Assembly (NCBI RefSeq): GCF_003002025.1
Contig: NZ_PVZB01000005.1
Location: forward strand, 248,001 to 312,000
DNA from: Paraburkholderia sp. BL25I1N1
GTDB lineage: Bacteria > Pseudomonadota > Gammaproteobacteria > Burkholderiales > Burkholderiaceae
Direction: 5' to 3'
DNA length: 64,000 bases
The translations under genes were made by a program, and so were the position numbers. Below the pieces are notes generated by a model that was not told the origin of the DNA, did not search any database, and saw only the letters and a list, made by a program, of their open reading frames with translations. Below are positions 63,900-64,000 of the stretch, one piece after another. Within the stretch, counting starts at the first letter, position 1. Each line of letters starts with the position of its first letter.

Positions 63900-64000
63900 G
63901 TCGCGGCGTTGTCTTTAACGGGGCCTTTTACTGTCCGTCAGCGCCGATATAGAGCGAGGCGTCTCGTGTCATCACGCCACCGTCTCTACAGCCAGCGGTC

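Noticed and set aside
63900..64000. Possible end of a minus-strand gene at the window edge
   Set aside because: Short open stretches exist but no family or start can be seen in 100 bp; not called.

Overview
The window looks like a piece of the main chromosome of a high-GC betaproteobacterium of the Burkholderiaceae, most likely Paraburkholderia or a close relative. The reasons are the strong G/C bias at third codon positions and the gene content: ubiC, an intracellular PHB depolymerase, a second long FtsK, RdgC, a stand-alone RnfB next to nth, and an msbA/waaL lipopolysaccharide core cluster. There is also a 32-bp perfect palindrome of a type I remember as dispersed in Paraburkholderia genomes. 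The genus call is inference from content, not from a database comparison. I see no tRNA, rRNA, CRISPR array, prophage or insertion sequence; the region reads as ordinary, vertically inherited chromosome with some less-studied islands.

Layout. 1-337: the start of an OmpA-like lipoprotein. 578-2672: a translationally coupled trio (chorismate lyase, hypoxanthine-type DNA glycosylase, spermidine-synthase-like protein). 3102-4891: DUF3311 small membrane subunit plus sodium:solute symporter. 5041-9808: FUSC protein, VOC protein, transaldolase, benzoate transporter. 9860-11985: MoxR AAA ATPase and CoxE-type VWA protein. 12466-13277: two single-haem cytochromes c. 13415-16373: DUF1841, endonuclease III, RnfB-like ferredoxin, TetR regulator. 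16462-19800: PHB depolymerase and GH15 glucoamylase/trehalase-like enzyme. 20042-27559: small proteins, a secreted lactonase-type beta-propeller, a very long FtsK and a META lipoprotein. 27813-33223: purT, a small lipoprotein, a secreted MliC-type lysozyme inhibitor, then a ThDP enzyme (acetolactate-synthase-like) coupled to an aldehyde dehydrogenase. 33583-40963: RhlE helicase, GluQ, TrhO, DNA polymerase III alpha. 41000-49034: LPS core/export cluster (WaaE-like GT2, MsbA, GT4, GT9, O-antigen ligase, GT4). 49051-54xxx: small proteins, RdgC, an unusual HdeD-like/permuted-papain fusion and two transglutaminase-fold proteins. 55117-59192: MFS exporter, two VOC proteins and a lipoprotein NlpC/P60 hydrolase. 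59458-63899: tandem molbindin, free-methionine-sulfoxide reductase, PAS-GGDEF(degenerate)-EAL protein, HVA1/TUDOR protein, MscS channel.

How genes work together. The clearest functional unit is the LPS block: core glycosyltransferases, MsbA flipping lipid A-core, and WaaL ligating O-antigen. MoxR and the VWA protein form the usual chaperone/ATPase pair, with benE immediately downstream in the same direction. The DUF3311 protein and the symporter overlap and form one transporter. The ThDP enzyme and aldehyde dehydrogenase are 25 bp apart and probably share a pathway that I cannot name.

Points I rank highest for novelty: the membrane/permuted-papain fusion at 51395-52804, which sits near the transglutaminase pair; the second transglutaminase protein, which lacks the expected catalytic His; the near-perfect 37-bp inverted repeat at 57483-57519; the probable leaderless promoter of ubiC; and the hairpin-rich leader of rhlE. 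I did not find a clear-cut new defence or mobile system.
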